Positions 37,278 through 49,305 of a DNA stretch of 64,000 nucleotides are shown here, piece after piece. Made by a program: the position numbers and the translations under genes. The DNA comes from Dioscorea cayenensis subsp. rotundata (lineage: Eukaryota; Streptophyta; Magnoliopsida; Dioscoreales; Dioscoreaceae). The notes under the pieces were generated by a model that had not been told where the DNA came from, searched no databases, and saw nothing but the letters and a program-made list of their open reading frames with translations. Position 1 is the stretch's first letter; each line of letters starts with the position of its first letter. The stretch spans positions 21,526,419 through 21,590,418 of the forward strand of contig NC_052480.1 in NCBI RefSeq assembly GCF_009730915.1, written 5' to 3'.

Positions 37278-38293
37278 ATGGAGAATTGTAATGCATTTCA
37301 AAGCAGTCAATGAAAATGAAAGACCACATCAAGGACATTGGGGAACAAGAGATGGACATCTTTTGAAAGTTGTTTCTTTATAAGATTTATGGCAAGCCAA
37401 GTTGAGCAAGGGTTAAAAGTAGACAAGGGCTTTAAGCCACAAGCGAGTCATGGTGTTATTCGAGCACTAAAAGATACTTTTGGGGTAACAACACAGAGGC
37501 CAATGTAAGTAATCATCTCATGACAATACAGGGAAGATGGGCAAGAATAAAAAAAATTATATGAGATGAGTGGCATGGTTTGGGATGAGAACTTGAAAAT
37601 GATTGTGATGGGCGAGGCTAAGTATATAGAATATATTAAGGTATTTGTCAAATTAAACATTATGTTTTCAACTAATTATTTTAATATTATTTATTTATTT
37701 TTTTGGTTAAAATAAATATCCACGCCCATGATGAGCCATATTGAACAAGCCTATTTAGGATTATGATATTATTGAGATGATATGTGGCAATGATCAAGCT
37801 ATGGTCATCATTCCATCCCATCTAGAAGTCTTACTTAGACACAGATGGAGTACAACTTAGAGCAAGAAGTACCTCTATGGCACAACATTTTGTTGATATA
37901 TCCTTTAGGGAGGTAGATGCTTATGGTAATACCTCCCCATTTAGTAAACCCAATACTTTTGAAACCATGTCTAGCAACAAGTCCAACACAAAGAAAAAAT
38001 AAAAAGGCAAGCAAAAAACGAACGTCAGTCATGATGCAATCAACAATTTGGCCACCACTATTAAAGATGCATTTGAGTCTGTTAAGTCCAACCGATTAGT
38101 GAACTTCGCAAAAGAACTTCAAGATGATTGTATGAATTTGACACAATACGGGTATCCCATTTAACAAACTGTCATGGTGTACGAGTATTTGATGGCCAAT
38201 GATGCACAAGTAGAAGCCTTTTTTGGAATGCGTGAGGGATTTCGCAAAGTTTGGGTGAATAAATTATATGCTACTATTGGTCATGACCTTTAA
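37278..38293 (+). pseudogene. Harbinger-associated MYB/SANT-like pseudogene 2
   Basis: A counterpart of the gene in Harbinger 1 but more decayed. Readable pieces in changing frames: MASQVEQGLKVDKGFKPQAS (37390 on), GVIRALKDTFGVTTQRP, a WARIKK-like stretch, MSGMVWDENLKMIVMGEAKY (about 37568), intron near 37642-37720, then a C-terminal part with PTQRKNKKASKKRTS and FFGMREGFRKVWVNKLYAT (to about 38280). Several stops. Its position after the transposase and the shared domain order support the call. Confidence 0.7.
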
Positions 38294-39140
38294 GGTGTGG
38301 AGATGGTAAGAAATTTTTTGATATAATAGTCATCAATCTCATTTTTATTTTCAATTATTATTTGTCTAGTTTTAAATAGATATTTTTTTTTTTTGCATTG
38401 ATTTGCAGGGTGCTTTATGATAGAAACTATCTTTATTCGTACTAGTGGAGAATTATTTGATTTTCATGGCCAAGTCTATTATGAATGGAGTGTTGTGAAT
38501 GTAGTGTCTCTTGCATCAGAATTGTGCATCTGGTTATCTTTATGTCAAATCTAAAATTTCAAACATTTGAATGTATGTATGTAAACATTTATTAGTTCGT
38601 ATCTAATCTACTAAGCAACGATCATATATGTGGTAATGTATGTAGTAAGTAAAGATTCACTATGAACGTTTTGATATATGGAAAGCTTGTTAGTTATATA
38701 ATTATTTTAAATGTGTGAGTGTATTTGCTAATCTTGATCAATAATCTCTTTTAGTTCTCTTTGATCAATATTAGTTTAACTTTGGTCGATGTTTGGTTGT
38801 GTTTGGCTAGGAAATGGTGGAGATTATTTATAATGCCTATGTCATTTATATGTGCTAATACATGAGTGAATAAGTCTATACCTCCTTTGCTTGACATAAA
38901 AAAAAAAAATTAAACTAGGATATAGTTAGAATCTAAATAAATAAATATATGACAAATGATATTTTTAGTGGATATATTTATATATATTAATTTAATACAT
39001 ATGTAATTGTTTATTTTAATTCCCAATCAATAAACTAATTATCACCAAAAGTGAGGTATTCTTGATATAATTATTAAAAATAATAATAAATTGTAATAAA
39101 AACATAATTATATATTAAATTAAGTAATTATATACATTAA
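38294..39140. other. 3' noncoding part of Harbinger 2 (presumed)
   Basis: AT-rich sequence with no gene and no clear repeats. Confidence 0.5.
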
Positions 39141-40081
39141 GGGTCCGTTTGGATCACGGAATAGGAATGGTAATGGCAATGGTAATGAGAAAAGTAATGG
39201 TAATGGTAATGGTAATGGGAAAAGCAATGGTAATGAAAAAGGTGTTTGGTTGAAAAGAATAAATATTGGGAATGGGAAAAGTAGGATAGAGATTATATGC
39301 AAATTACTTTAATGCCCCTAATATAAGTAATGATATGTTAATATATAAAATAATTACATATAAATAAATATCTAGTCTCGGTAATTATTATAATTAAATT
39401 TTTTATTAATTATTTTATTTAATTAAATCTAAAAGGGAAAAAATGTCATTTTAATTTAGTTATTATAATATAATAAAAATTATTGTTAATTATTATTTTT
39501 AATTATTATAATATTTAAATGACTCATTTTATGTTAAATATAATTTACTTTAATTATTATAATTAGTTATTTAAATTAATGATTATTATTTAATTAAATC
39601 TTAACTATGAGTAAAATTGTCATTTCCTTATTAGTAATTTATTTAATTAAATATATACTAGGTAAAAATATCATTTCACTTTAATTACCATAATGAAATA
39701 CTTTTATTGACTATTTAATTTAATTAAATCTTTATAGGGGCAAAAATGTCATTTCAATTTAATTATTATAATGTAATATGTATATTAAATAATTATTGTT
39801 AATTATTATTTATTTTAATTATTATAATTAGTTATATAAATTAATTATTACTATTTAACTAAATCTTAACTAGGGACAAAAGTGTCAATTCACATTCAAT
39901 AGTATATATTCCCCTCCATTACCCCCAATTTTGGAGGTAATAAAAAGCCTTCACTATATATAATGACATTACCTATAGTACTCATTACCAAGTTAATAGT
40001 AATATATCCAAACATGGTTATAAAATCACTATTTATAATCATTCCCATTCTAATAGTTTTCTAACCCCTAATCCAAACGCT
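39141..40081. mobile_element. MITE-like TIR element, TTAA-flanked
   Basis: Left end GGGTCCGTTTGGAT, right end read inward AGCGTTTGGAT; both are bounded by TTAA (39137-39140 and 40081-40084), consistent with a TTA or TAA target. Inner ends also match (gaatgg and ccattc words). At 39165-39240 there is a degenerate hexamer array of ggtaat. In the middle, a 90-bp segment around aaatgtcattt(c/t)aattta(a/g)tta recurs at 39443, 39747 and, weaker, 39615 and 39669. No coding capacity. Confidence 0.75.
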
Positions 40082-40395
40082 TAATGTTTTATGATATTAT
40101 TAATAACATTTAATTGTATATTTATAATTAATTAAACTTAATAATGACCCAAGCTGGGGGTAATCTCACAAAGGTTGTTTATATCTAGAAATACACCCAA
40201 CTAAACGCATGTTTCAAAAATCCAGATTTACAAATCCTTCCAAACAAACACAAAATTCTGAAATCCAGCATTTTCAAATATAGTCAACTAAACACTAGAT
40301 TTGACTCTCCTGCATTTTCAAATCCAAGGATTTACAAATAAATTGCAATTGAAATTCCACTGCATTTTCAACTACATCTAATCAAGCGTCGCCTA

Positions 40396-40772
40396 TATGT
40401 TATCCCGTCTTTGCATCTTCATTCTTGTTTCTTCAGGCTTCAATCCTTTATCCATGACTTGTTGCTTGACGAGGGAAAAAAGAGCAAAGGTTCAAGAAGC
40501 TCTTCCCGGGTCTCTGGTCTTTGTATCTTCACTTTTACTGCTTTGCTTTGTGTTTATGTAGATCTTGTCATTTTAATCATCATAAATTATATATTTGTAG
40601 TTTGAGGTTTTCCCCCTCTTTTTGGTTCGTCATATTTTTTTTTTGTGTTTGATTTTGGTGGATTTGTAAAAGGGTTAGAGACTAAAATTTATATTTATGA
40701 TTTTAGTGGGAATTAAAGGCAGTTAAATATTGGATATAAAATGTGCGATTTAAGCTTCTCTTCTTGTAACAA
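40396..40772. other. No recognised gene
   Basis: Pyrimidine-rich leader-like sequence with no supported coding frame. Confidence 0.5.
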
Positions 40773-40775
40773 TAA

Positions 40776-41678
40776 GGTTGTGTTTGATTGGCAAAATAGA
40801 AAATGGCTAGAAAAGATAATTTTTCTATGGAATATTTTTCCATGAAAAAAATTATACATGGAAAATGAAAAAATAGTCGTTTGATTGGCATTATTTTCTA
40901 GCTAGAAAATCAAAAATTTTCTATGGAAAATTCAAATTTTGTTGTTTAATTGCTCTTATTTTTCACGGAAAATGTTTCCCACGGAAAATGAAACATTTTC
41001 CATGGAAAAAACCTCATATGTTGTTTAATTGCATCAATTTTCCCTGAAAAAAGTCACATTTTCCATGAAATTTTTAAAAAAATTTCTAAAATTATAAACA
41101 GCGCTACGTGGAATTGAATCTTACCATCAAAACGCCACGGGATCTGTTTACTGATCTGAATAAATTTATTTAAAATATTATCAAGTTATATAATTTATCT
41201 TTTTTAAAAAAATTAAAAGAAAAAAATACTTTCCTTTTAATTTTTTTTAAAAAAAATTATTTGAAATTATAAACAATGCTACGTGTAATTAAATCTTACC
41301 ATCAAAACGCCCCTGGATCTGTTCATTGATCTAGATAAATTTATTTAAAATATTATCAAGTTATATAATTTATCTTTTTTTAAAAACATATTTAAAAGAA
41401 AAAGAAAAAATTTTCTTTTAAATTTTTAAAAGAAAAGTTATTTTAAATATTTCAATTGCACGTTATTTTTTCACATAACCTCTTATGTTTTCCCTGAAAA
41501 ACTTTTCCCAGGGTGGAGGCAGGAAAAATTTTCCACTGATTTGAAGGAAAATAGGGTCACGTGATAGAATTTGTGGAAAAATTTTCTATGGAAAATTTTG
41601 GCAAACAAACAGCCTAGTTAGCTGGAAAATGACCCGTAGAAAATTTTTCCAGGGAAAAAAGGGCAATCAAACATAGCC
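40776..41678. mobile_element. Tourist-like MITE with TAA target duplication
   Basis: Left end GGTTGTGTTTGATTGGC, right end read inward GGCTATGTTTGATTGCC, with TAA on both sides (40773-40775 and 41679-41681). The length is 903 bp. The TIR, 3-bp TWA target and lack of coding fit the PIF/Harbinger MITE class. Words ggaaaatttttc and attttccatgg recur throughout as subterminal repeats. Confidence 0.85.
41090..41440. repeat. Direct duplication of about 175 bp inside the MITE
   Basis: Copies begin near 41091 and 41266 and share gctacgtg(g/t)aatt, ttaccatcaaaacgcc and aatattatcaagttatataatttatctttttt. The period is about 175 bp. Confidence 0.8.
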
Positions 41679-41681
41679 TAA

Positions 41682-42039
41682 GTTTTTTTTTCTTTAAAGA
41701 TATGAATGTGAACGAAGGCAACAAATAGCTAGATGTTTGAAAATAAAACCGAAACTTATACTGACTAGGAATAAGAACCAGAACTAACATGAACTGTCTA
41801 ATTATGGTTCAGTTTCAGTTCTAAAATTTATAAAACCGAAACCGCTGATTCAAAATCGTATCCGAATTTAAACTAAATTGGGGTCAGGGCTATATTTAGG
41901 GCCACATATGTAAATATGGCACTTTGTGAGGGTATATACTTAAATGTCACAATTTAAAAATGGTATAATGATGACAATGAAAAAAGATGTTTGAGTCTTA
42001 AAACCACTAGAGTCGTTTGGAATTAGTGTGATTAAAAGT
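41682..42039. other. No gene; possible decayed TIR-element end
   Basis: At 41740-41890 the words aaaaccgaaa, ggttcagtttcagttc and aaaccgaaaccg form a block like that at 28000-28195. No borders could be set. Confidence 0.35.
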
Positions 42040-42690
42040 ATGAAAACGCTTGAAAAATTATAATATAAACATGTTATTACTACCATCACATTCAAATGAT
42101 GGCAGCTATATTCTTCTCATGATATTAGTTGAGGTAGGTGGTTTATTATAAAAAAGAAATAAATAACAAAAACAAAACCAAAATTAAGTTTAAAAAAATA
42201 TTTTTTCGCTTATATGAAAACTCTTGATAAATTATATATAAACATATTATTCCTACCATCACATTCAAATGATGGTAACTATATTCTTCTCAAACTATTA
42301 GTTGAGGTGAGTGGTTTATTATTAAAATAAATAAATAATATAAACAAAACCAAAATTTATTTTTAAAAATATTTTTTTCGCTTAATATTTTTTTATGTTA
42401 GAAAGTATAGCACTTGTATATGTAGTTAAAGCATGTCATCCTAATGATATTACTCATGCAATATTTGTGATAAGGTCATTAGTCTATTATGTAAATTTTT
42501 ATAAATATTGGTTTGCTATATATAAGCTAATTTTATGCTGCAAACGATGCCAAATTAATAATCATGTTTTTGGGAGGGATTAACAAAAATTATTTATACT
42601 ATAAACTTTTGAAATTTTGAGGTATTAGAGAATAACCAATACAAGTTATTAATAATTTTACTGATATTTTTATAAAATTAAATATTAAAT
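42040..42690. repeat. Dispersed AT-rich repeat, copy 2, with internal tandem duplication
   Basis: Matches 12410-12870 in the same orientation. Its left part is a tandem duplication: blocks at about 42060-42205 and 42237-42385 share taccatcacattcaaatgatgg, atattcttctca, agttgaggt and ggtggtttatta/gtggtttattatt. The short frame at 42395-42583 lies in the repeat and has no family resemblance. Confidence 0.75.
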
Positions 42691-43567
42691 AATATATAGA
42701 AATCATAAACCTTTGGATATATACCTCCATTAACCTGAAATCATTTATTTAGGATATATATAAATATATATATGTCTTCATTGACCTCAGTGATCGTCCA
42801 ACGTCAGTTCCAAAAACTTCAAATTTATTTTATTTTACTGGATATGAAACTAGAATTCCATATATCCACGCAATCTAGGGGGTGAGAAGGATTAAAAAGT
42901 GTCAACTAAGATTTTTTTACTTTTGATAATAACTTCAAACACCTTCTATGTTTTTAATGCGCTTGCATCAAATTAAAATTATAATAAATTTTTATTAAAT
43001 AAAAGAAAATTTCACTTTAATTATTTTTCTTTCCTCATTCCCTTCTGTTTTTTTCTTTTTTTTCCGTATTATTCTTTTTAATGTTAATTCTTTTTATATT
43101 TAAATATTCCATTAATTTTTTTATGTCTTTCTTTTTCTCTCTCCACTTCTTCGACCTCTCACATGTTGTCATAATTCAGCTATGACATCCGCAACTATGA
43201 TATTGACATGTTCATCTCTACCCTTTATTTAAATTCTCATTTCTATCTCTTTGACCCTTGTAATTTTAACAAATCTTCCTTTGACTTCAACTGTACTGGC
43301 CCTTAGTACTGTACATGCTTAAGCTCACGCACGTTGTCAAGACTAAAATTATCTATATGATAAGGTGGTTTAATAATATTATAAAGTATGGAAGGAATAT
43401 GATCGATCTAATGAATTTAACAATGTAGCAAATAGTCTACTAATATGGTAAAGAAAGATAGAATTATGATCTAATTGATCTTATAATTTGGCACAGTACT
43501 TTAGTAATATGAAAAATTAAAAGAACAATGTAACCAATAATTATAACAATATAGACGATTTAACAGT
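42691..43567. other. AT-rich, no gene
   Basis: Nothing recognised on either strand. Confidence 0.6.
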
Positions 43568-44509
43568 CATTACAAGAAACGTGGCTATTCTCTACGTTTT
43601 TTAGAGCTACATAATAAATTTCATAGCTAAATATGTTGAATTGTCTACGATTTCTATATTTCGTAGGGAAAAATAGACATTTTGAGGCACCAAAGATTTC
43701 TCACCCGCGGAAAGACCAAAGTCTACGAATGATTTTTATAAGCTACAATTTGTTCTGTAGGTAAAACAGAGCCCTTTTTTCTATAAAATATATCATAGTG
43801 AAAAGATGTTTTATTGTACTTTGGTCTTTTGATGCTTTTATATTTGGATGGCAACTTAGGTTTTAGAATGATTGTAGACAAATGGTTTTATTGAACATTT
43901 TATTCTTAGATTCAATGTTTGTAAATTAATATTTGGGATGGATACCTTTGAATTCAATATTTATATTAACAATGAATTATTAGTGCGATTTTTTATATTG
44001 CTGTGAAAATTTAAACCATTGCCTACGATTTGTTAAACATTGACTACAAAAATAATTGTAGCTAAAGCATGATAAAACAAGATAAAGTCACTACGAATAT
44101 GAAAATTGTAGGCAAAGTCCACAATTCTCCAAGAAAATTATCGTAGATAAAGCATAATGGAACAAGACAAATCCACTATTCTCAACGAAATTTTTCATAA
44201 CTGAATTTCATAGTGAATTAAGGAAACCATTGCCTACAATTTTATCCGTAGCCAATAATTTTTTCCCTCCACGATTTTCTAAATTTAGCCACAAATTTCA
44301 TTTACATTTCTCTACGAAAATAACGTAGAGAAAGGTTCTAAGTTTCGGCTACAAAAATAGAACATCGTAGATAAATACTATTACCTACAAGGCATTATCT
44401 ATATTTGGCTCTACGATTTTATTTTTTTTAGATAATAATATTTATCTACGATTGTGATATATTTCTCTACGAATGTTTATAGTAGAAATTAGTCAAATTT
44501 CTTATAATG
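43568..44509. mobile_element. Short non-autonomous CACTA-like element
   Basis: Ends are CATTACAAGAAA (43568-43579) and TTTCTTATAATG (44498-44509), inverted with one mismatch and close to the canonical CACTACAAGAAA. The body is filled with subterminal-type words: ctacgatt, ctacgaat, cgtagg/cgtaga and cctacaat, in both orientations. Flanking triplets are agt and aat, so the 3-bp target duplication is imperfect. There is no coding sequence in its 942 bp. It is a deletion derivative or MITE needing a transposase supplied in trans. Confidence 0.8.
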
Positions 44510-45945
44510 AATTATATATATATATGGTAAATAGTTAAAGGAATATAATGAAATATGTTTAACAATGTGGCTAAATAAACAAGGAAATATATAAAATAAA
44601 TCTAAACCCTCATACTTACAGTGTTTACATTTTTTTCACAAGAAAGTCTAGCTAATTACTCAATGAACTAGTAGAAGATTACTAACTTGCTAGCAATTGG
44701 TGGCCCACACTTACATTGTTTACATTTTTTCGAAAGTATAACAAGCCGCATTTAATGAATCTTCTTCTTCATTATCATCAGCATTTAATAAATCTTCTTC
44801 TTCATTATCATCATATTTACTTATTTATTTAATTTTGTTCCGTCTGTTGCTTCTCACATCACGGAAGATAAAGTACCCCCTATTACTCATTATTTATCAC
44901 TTTTTAGAAGACTTCTGATTTCTTTTTCTTTATCACTTTAAAAAATAAAAACTCGAGAGTGCATTAAGTATTTTTTTTTTTTCAAATTTGCTATTTACCA
45001 CTATTTTCTTTAATTATGATAAAATAATTAAATATATTATTTCTTCAAAATACATGTTATAACTAAGGCAATAGTGGCTCCAACTAAAAATAGGTTGCTC
45101 TTTTGCTTTCCAATAAAAAATCAACTTTTTAATTATTATGCATTGTAGAAAAATTTTTTAAGTAAAATTGGATTATTAGGTGAACACTTACTCTTCTACA
45201 TCAAGTTGAAAGTTTTTTGCATTCTCATTCAAAGAAAATAAAGATAGAAGAAAACTTTGCTACTTCCTATTCTACATATTTGATCAACTCACCAGCAACC
45301 ACATAATGGAGAAAAGATGAAGGTTTCTCTAAATTTGGATTTGAATATAACTACATATTGTTGGTTTGATTTGAACAAATTTCTAGGGAAAAGGGAATAT
45401 TTTTAGATTTCAAAGTATATATATCTTTGTTTTTTTTTAAATTTTTAAAACATTTTTTGGTGAAAATGAGTGTTCTAATTTTCTGATTGAATTTTTTTGG
45501 TATTTTAAAAATAATAATTGGAGAGAGTATTTTTTTTATTTTTAATTGAAATTGTATATTTTTTGTTTTTTTAATAAATGAATTTCTGTGGGAATGAATG
45601 TTCAAATTTTCATATTTAATTTTTTTTTTAGATTTTAAAAATTATGGAAGGAGGAAGTATAGAAAAATAAGTATGTATCATATTTACTACTCTATCTCAC
45701 ATCAATTATGAGAGTAGGACAGTGCATTTAAAAATAAAAAATAAAATAAATTATATGGGATAATAATGTAAAGAGTAATTTTAAAAAAAGAGCTGATATT
45801 TTGATAAAATTAAAGCAAGTAATTAACTGACTTTTTGAATTGATGTGAAATGGTTATAAGGGACAATTAAATATATAGTAATAAAGGAAGCATTATATTA
45901 CAACACTTTCCCATCATTCAAATGTTCAAAAGATACTTGGGTAAT
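44510..45945. other. AT-rich, no gene; small tandem repeats
   Basis: A perfect-to-one-mismatch 33-bp tandem duplication lies at 44748-44780 and 44781-44813 (gcatttaatgaatcttcttc...). A looser duplication of about 135 bp lies at 45465-45650. No coding sequence supported. Confidence 0.6.
45941..45945. repeat. Target-site duplication of the solo LTR (left)
   Basis: GTAAT directly before the LTR edge TGTCACACC; repeated at 49301-49305. Confidence 0.85.
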
Positions 45946-48900
45946 TGTCACACCCCAGCCCCAAAGCCGGGTCCGCTGACAGATCGGCTGTATTCAACGG
46001 GGCTGGGGCCTACTAGGTGCAAGGCCTCAGATTTGATTTAGTCAGAGTCAACCCTAACAAATAGAACAGGTAACAATATAAAATGGTACGGAAATACAAC
46101 ACAAACTTACATATACAAAAATCCAAAGTACAAATACAGGTTAATAAAAAATTTACAAGGAAACTACAACCCAGGTGGATCCATCCTAGCACTGGCTGAA
46201 CAACAAGGTCATAAGCACAACAACCTAAGAGTCGAGTACCTGAAAAGATGGAAGAAGAGAGGCTGAGTAACTGGGTTACTCAGTGAATGGGGTGAAAACA
46301 AGAGGAACATTTCCAAAACATAATACTTTCCAATCATACTACAACAAGAATTTCAGAAGTGGGTAAAATAATAAATAAATGAATGGCAAATAGCAGAATA
46401 AAAGTGGAACGGAAATACAAAGAACGCTCAGAATACAGATAGACTAATAATGGAACGGAAATACAAAAAATACTCAAAAGATAGAGATAGTCATAAATAC
46501 AAAAAAACGTGAAAACAGACGTATACATCTCCTTGACTAATAACAGAAATCAACAACATGAGGCTGGATCTTCGACTGTGAAGTCGGAACCGAACATAAC
46601 AGAATATCAACAGCCGAAGCCGGATCTTCAACCACAGTCGGAGGGTAGCGCTACTACAGAAAACATGTGCACATGGCTAGGACTTACTCCTCCTAGCTGG
46701 ACGAGCCAAGAATGGAGATGTACTAAAACCGCAGAAATACAGAGTACAGACAGAGAAAATACCGAGTAAATAATGCAAGAACAAAATATACAAATAATCA
46801 TACACCAAAAACAGAGTACAAGTTCAGACATTGTAAGTTCACAAGTTCACATAAACTCAAAAATACTAATAAATTCCAAGATTTCACTTAGGGAACAAAA
46901 ACTAGATAAACAGAATAAATTATATAAAAAGTAAGCAAAACGATACAATAAATCATTCAAACAAAAACAACATAATCGAAATACAGAGTACTCACAAATT
47001 AAACCCAATTACCCACATAAACAGAACTACAGAATTTCAGAAACCCAGATTAGTGAAGAAAATTAGGCAAATTTTAAGATAACAAATAATTAACAATAAA
47101 CAATAATATACGTAAGGAATAAAATAAATACTGAGTATAAGATCATAGATAATATGAAAGTAGGTTCCAGGGACATGATAACATACATTGAGTAAAACCA
47201 ACTGGTAAATGGGAGTAGCTCCATCTTTCCTCAACAACATAAGTCCACTCAAGTTAAATCATCAAGGCCCTCTATCAGACTCCAATTATAATGAAATAAC
47301 CTATCATTATTCTCACAAACTTGCAAAGATTAAACCAAAAGATTATAAGCATGCTTCAACTTAACATTTTCTAATAAACTTCCATTCTTATCTTCTAATT
47401 CTACTAATCCCAACAAGATGTTCCATCTCTATTATACTACCAAAACAACTTCATCAAGGAAATCTTTTAAATACACACCATGACTCACAAATCCCCACAT
47501 CCCTTGTAATTAAAATCATTCGAAACCATTTATATAAATTCACCATAAGAATTGTCTCAACAAAATCTAAAACTTCTTATATCAAAATCAAATAAATTTC
47601 TTGAGACCAAAATAATTTTACACTCCCATATAGATAATGCATCATCTCATATAAAAAAAAAATTTCAATATTTAACATTTTCAAGGTTTAAATCGATAGA
47701 TTCGCATAATAAACCTCCATATTAAATCACCTTAACATTACAGAATTCATACCAAACCGAGATTTAACTCCGGAACAAAAATTGAAGAAAATGAGTCAAC
47801 ACTACATTAATGCTACAATACTTGCGGGATTCATGCATCCTGTGTGGTTGCCTGCATAAGCCCCAATTAACCTTTGATTTCACTATTTACTCCTCCAAAT
47901 GATCTCAAAAGCTATCATGGAGTATGTAACTCAATCACATATATAAAATTCTATGAAATTCCTTTTGCTCAAAATTATTGCAATTTGACCAACTTTCTTT
48001 ACTCAACTACTAAATTTAATCATGAACTCTTTTGCATTTATTTCTCTTAATAACTCATCAATCATTCTAGATCATACATCCTCCAATGCAAGCGTACACC
48101 TTTCCATCTTTCGTCATTATAAATCCATTTACAAAGTCACCACCAAGTTCCTCTATTCCCTTCACATATACATCCCAATAAACGTAAGTCCTGCAACTTC
48201 CCTACCACTCAAGTTTGCAAACATAAGCAAAGTATACAAGCTCAAAAACCCAAAAATTTAGAATTAAACCCCTTAGTATCACCTTATCATCATTAAACTT
48301 TTCAATGACTTAATTTTCTCCAACTTACACATCTCCATCACCTTCTTCTTTAATTTATGCCATCATACATAATAACAATTCATCTAGCCACACTTCTACT
48401 TCACTAACAACTTCTTTTATCATCAATTCTCACACTTAATTGCTCATTGTTCACATTAAATACTCAAAAGCATTTCATCAAACGTCTTATATGCAAGGAC
48501 TAACTTTCCACACATCCCTTCTTAACATAATACATGAATACAACAATTTACATAAGTTATTATTCAAGTATTTTACATTACCCAAAGATGGGAAAAATCA
48601 CCCCATTTAATACATGAGATCCATATAATAATCTTGACATAGATAACAACCAATCTAACTCCCAAAAGCTTTAAATTTAACAAAAATATAAGGTTGGCAA
48701 CAAGTATAGAGTGCATTATACAAACAAAGTTAACTTATGACCAATAAATTAACAATGAGGTAGAATATATATAACAAAACTTTTGATGTCGAAATAAATC
48801 ATCAATTACATTCAATCTTCCCAATTAAATATGATATGGATTCCAACAAGACAAAACCCAAGCTTGGAGCATGATCATTCCAAATTCACAACAATGCAAG

Positions 48901-49300
48901 CAAATGAAGCACATAAAAGCTTAAAGAGATAATTAAAGATTGTGTTAGCCCACTCACCTTGAAATCTTCTCTTCTCATCCTCTCTATTTCTACTAATCTT
49001 GGAAAACAAGAGAGGAAACAAGAAGAACACAAGGCCTATGTTATTCTAGGGATATGAACAAGAACACAAGATGAAAATTATTGAAAACAAAAATACTTAA
49101 CCTACATTTAACCATCAAAAGGCAAGAAAAGGAGAAAGAATGGCTAGGGTTTCCAACTAGGTATGAATGGGAAATGGAAGAGAAGGGCTGAAGCTTTCAA
49201 AAGGAAAAAAAAATTTCGAGTTGCTACAGTACCCCGTTGCTGCATTTCTGGACTTTCAAAATGCTACAGTAATAGACCTAAAAACAAATGGGTTATAACA
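45946..49300 (-). mobile_element. Solo LTR, Ty3-type, perfect 5-bp target duplication
   Basis: Bounded by TGTCACACCC (45946) and GGTTATAACA (49291-49300), flanked by GTAAT on both sides. The length is 3355 bp. Read on the minus strand it starts TGTTATAACC and ends GTGTGACA, the same ends as the Tekay LTR at 31457-35015. The right two thirds (47165-49300) are homologous to 32890-35015, for example around ggtaaatgggagtagctcca. The left edge shares the GTGTGACA end and the block around gaagagaggctgagtaact with 31780-31820. By contrast, 45946-46900 matches the reverse complement of 10440-11392. No PBS, PPT or internal region adjoins it, so it is a true solo LTR. Confidence 0.9.
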
Positions 49301-49305
49301 GTAAT
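49301..49305. repeat. Target-site duplication of the solo LTR (right)
   Basis: GTAAT directly after GGTTATAACA; equals 45941-45945. Confidence 0.85.

Larger units (their letters stand above)
28466..40395 (+). mobile_element. Probable PIF/Harbinger transposon 2 with nested insertions
   Basis: The transposase (35716-36918) and MYB-like gene (37278-38293) define the element. A probable left end is GAGTGTGTTTCTTTGCATGG at 28466 followed by repeated aaatccc/ggattt words. The probable right end is in 40195-40395, where aaatccagattt, ccaaacaaacac and gcattttcaaat words recur in inverse orientation. Between left end and genes sits a solo LTR (30452-35523), and near the right end a MITE (39141-40081). 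The termini are too diverged to set a target duplication, so the borders are a hypothesis. Confidence 0.5.

Noticed and set aside
44748..44813. Regulatory repeat
   Set aside because: A single 33-bp duplication with no gene nearby; a simple replication slippage product is enough.
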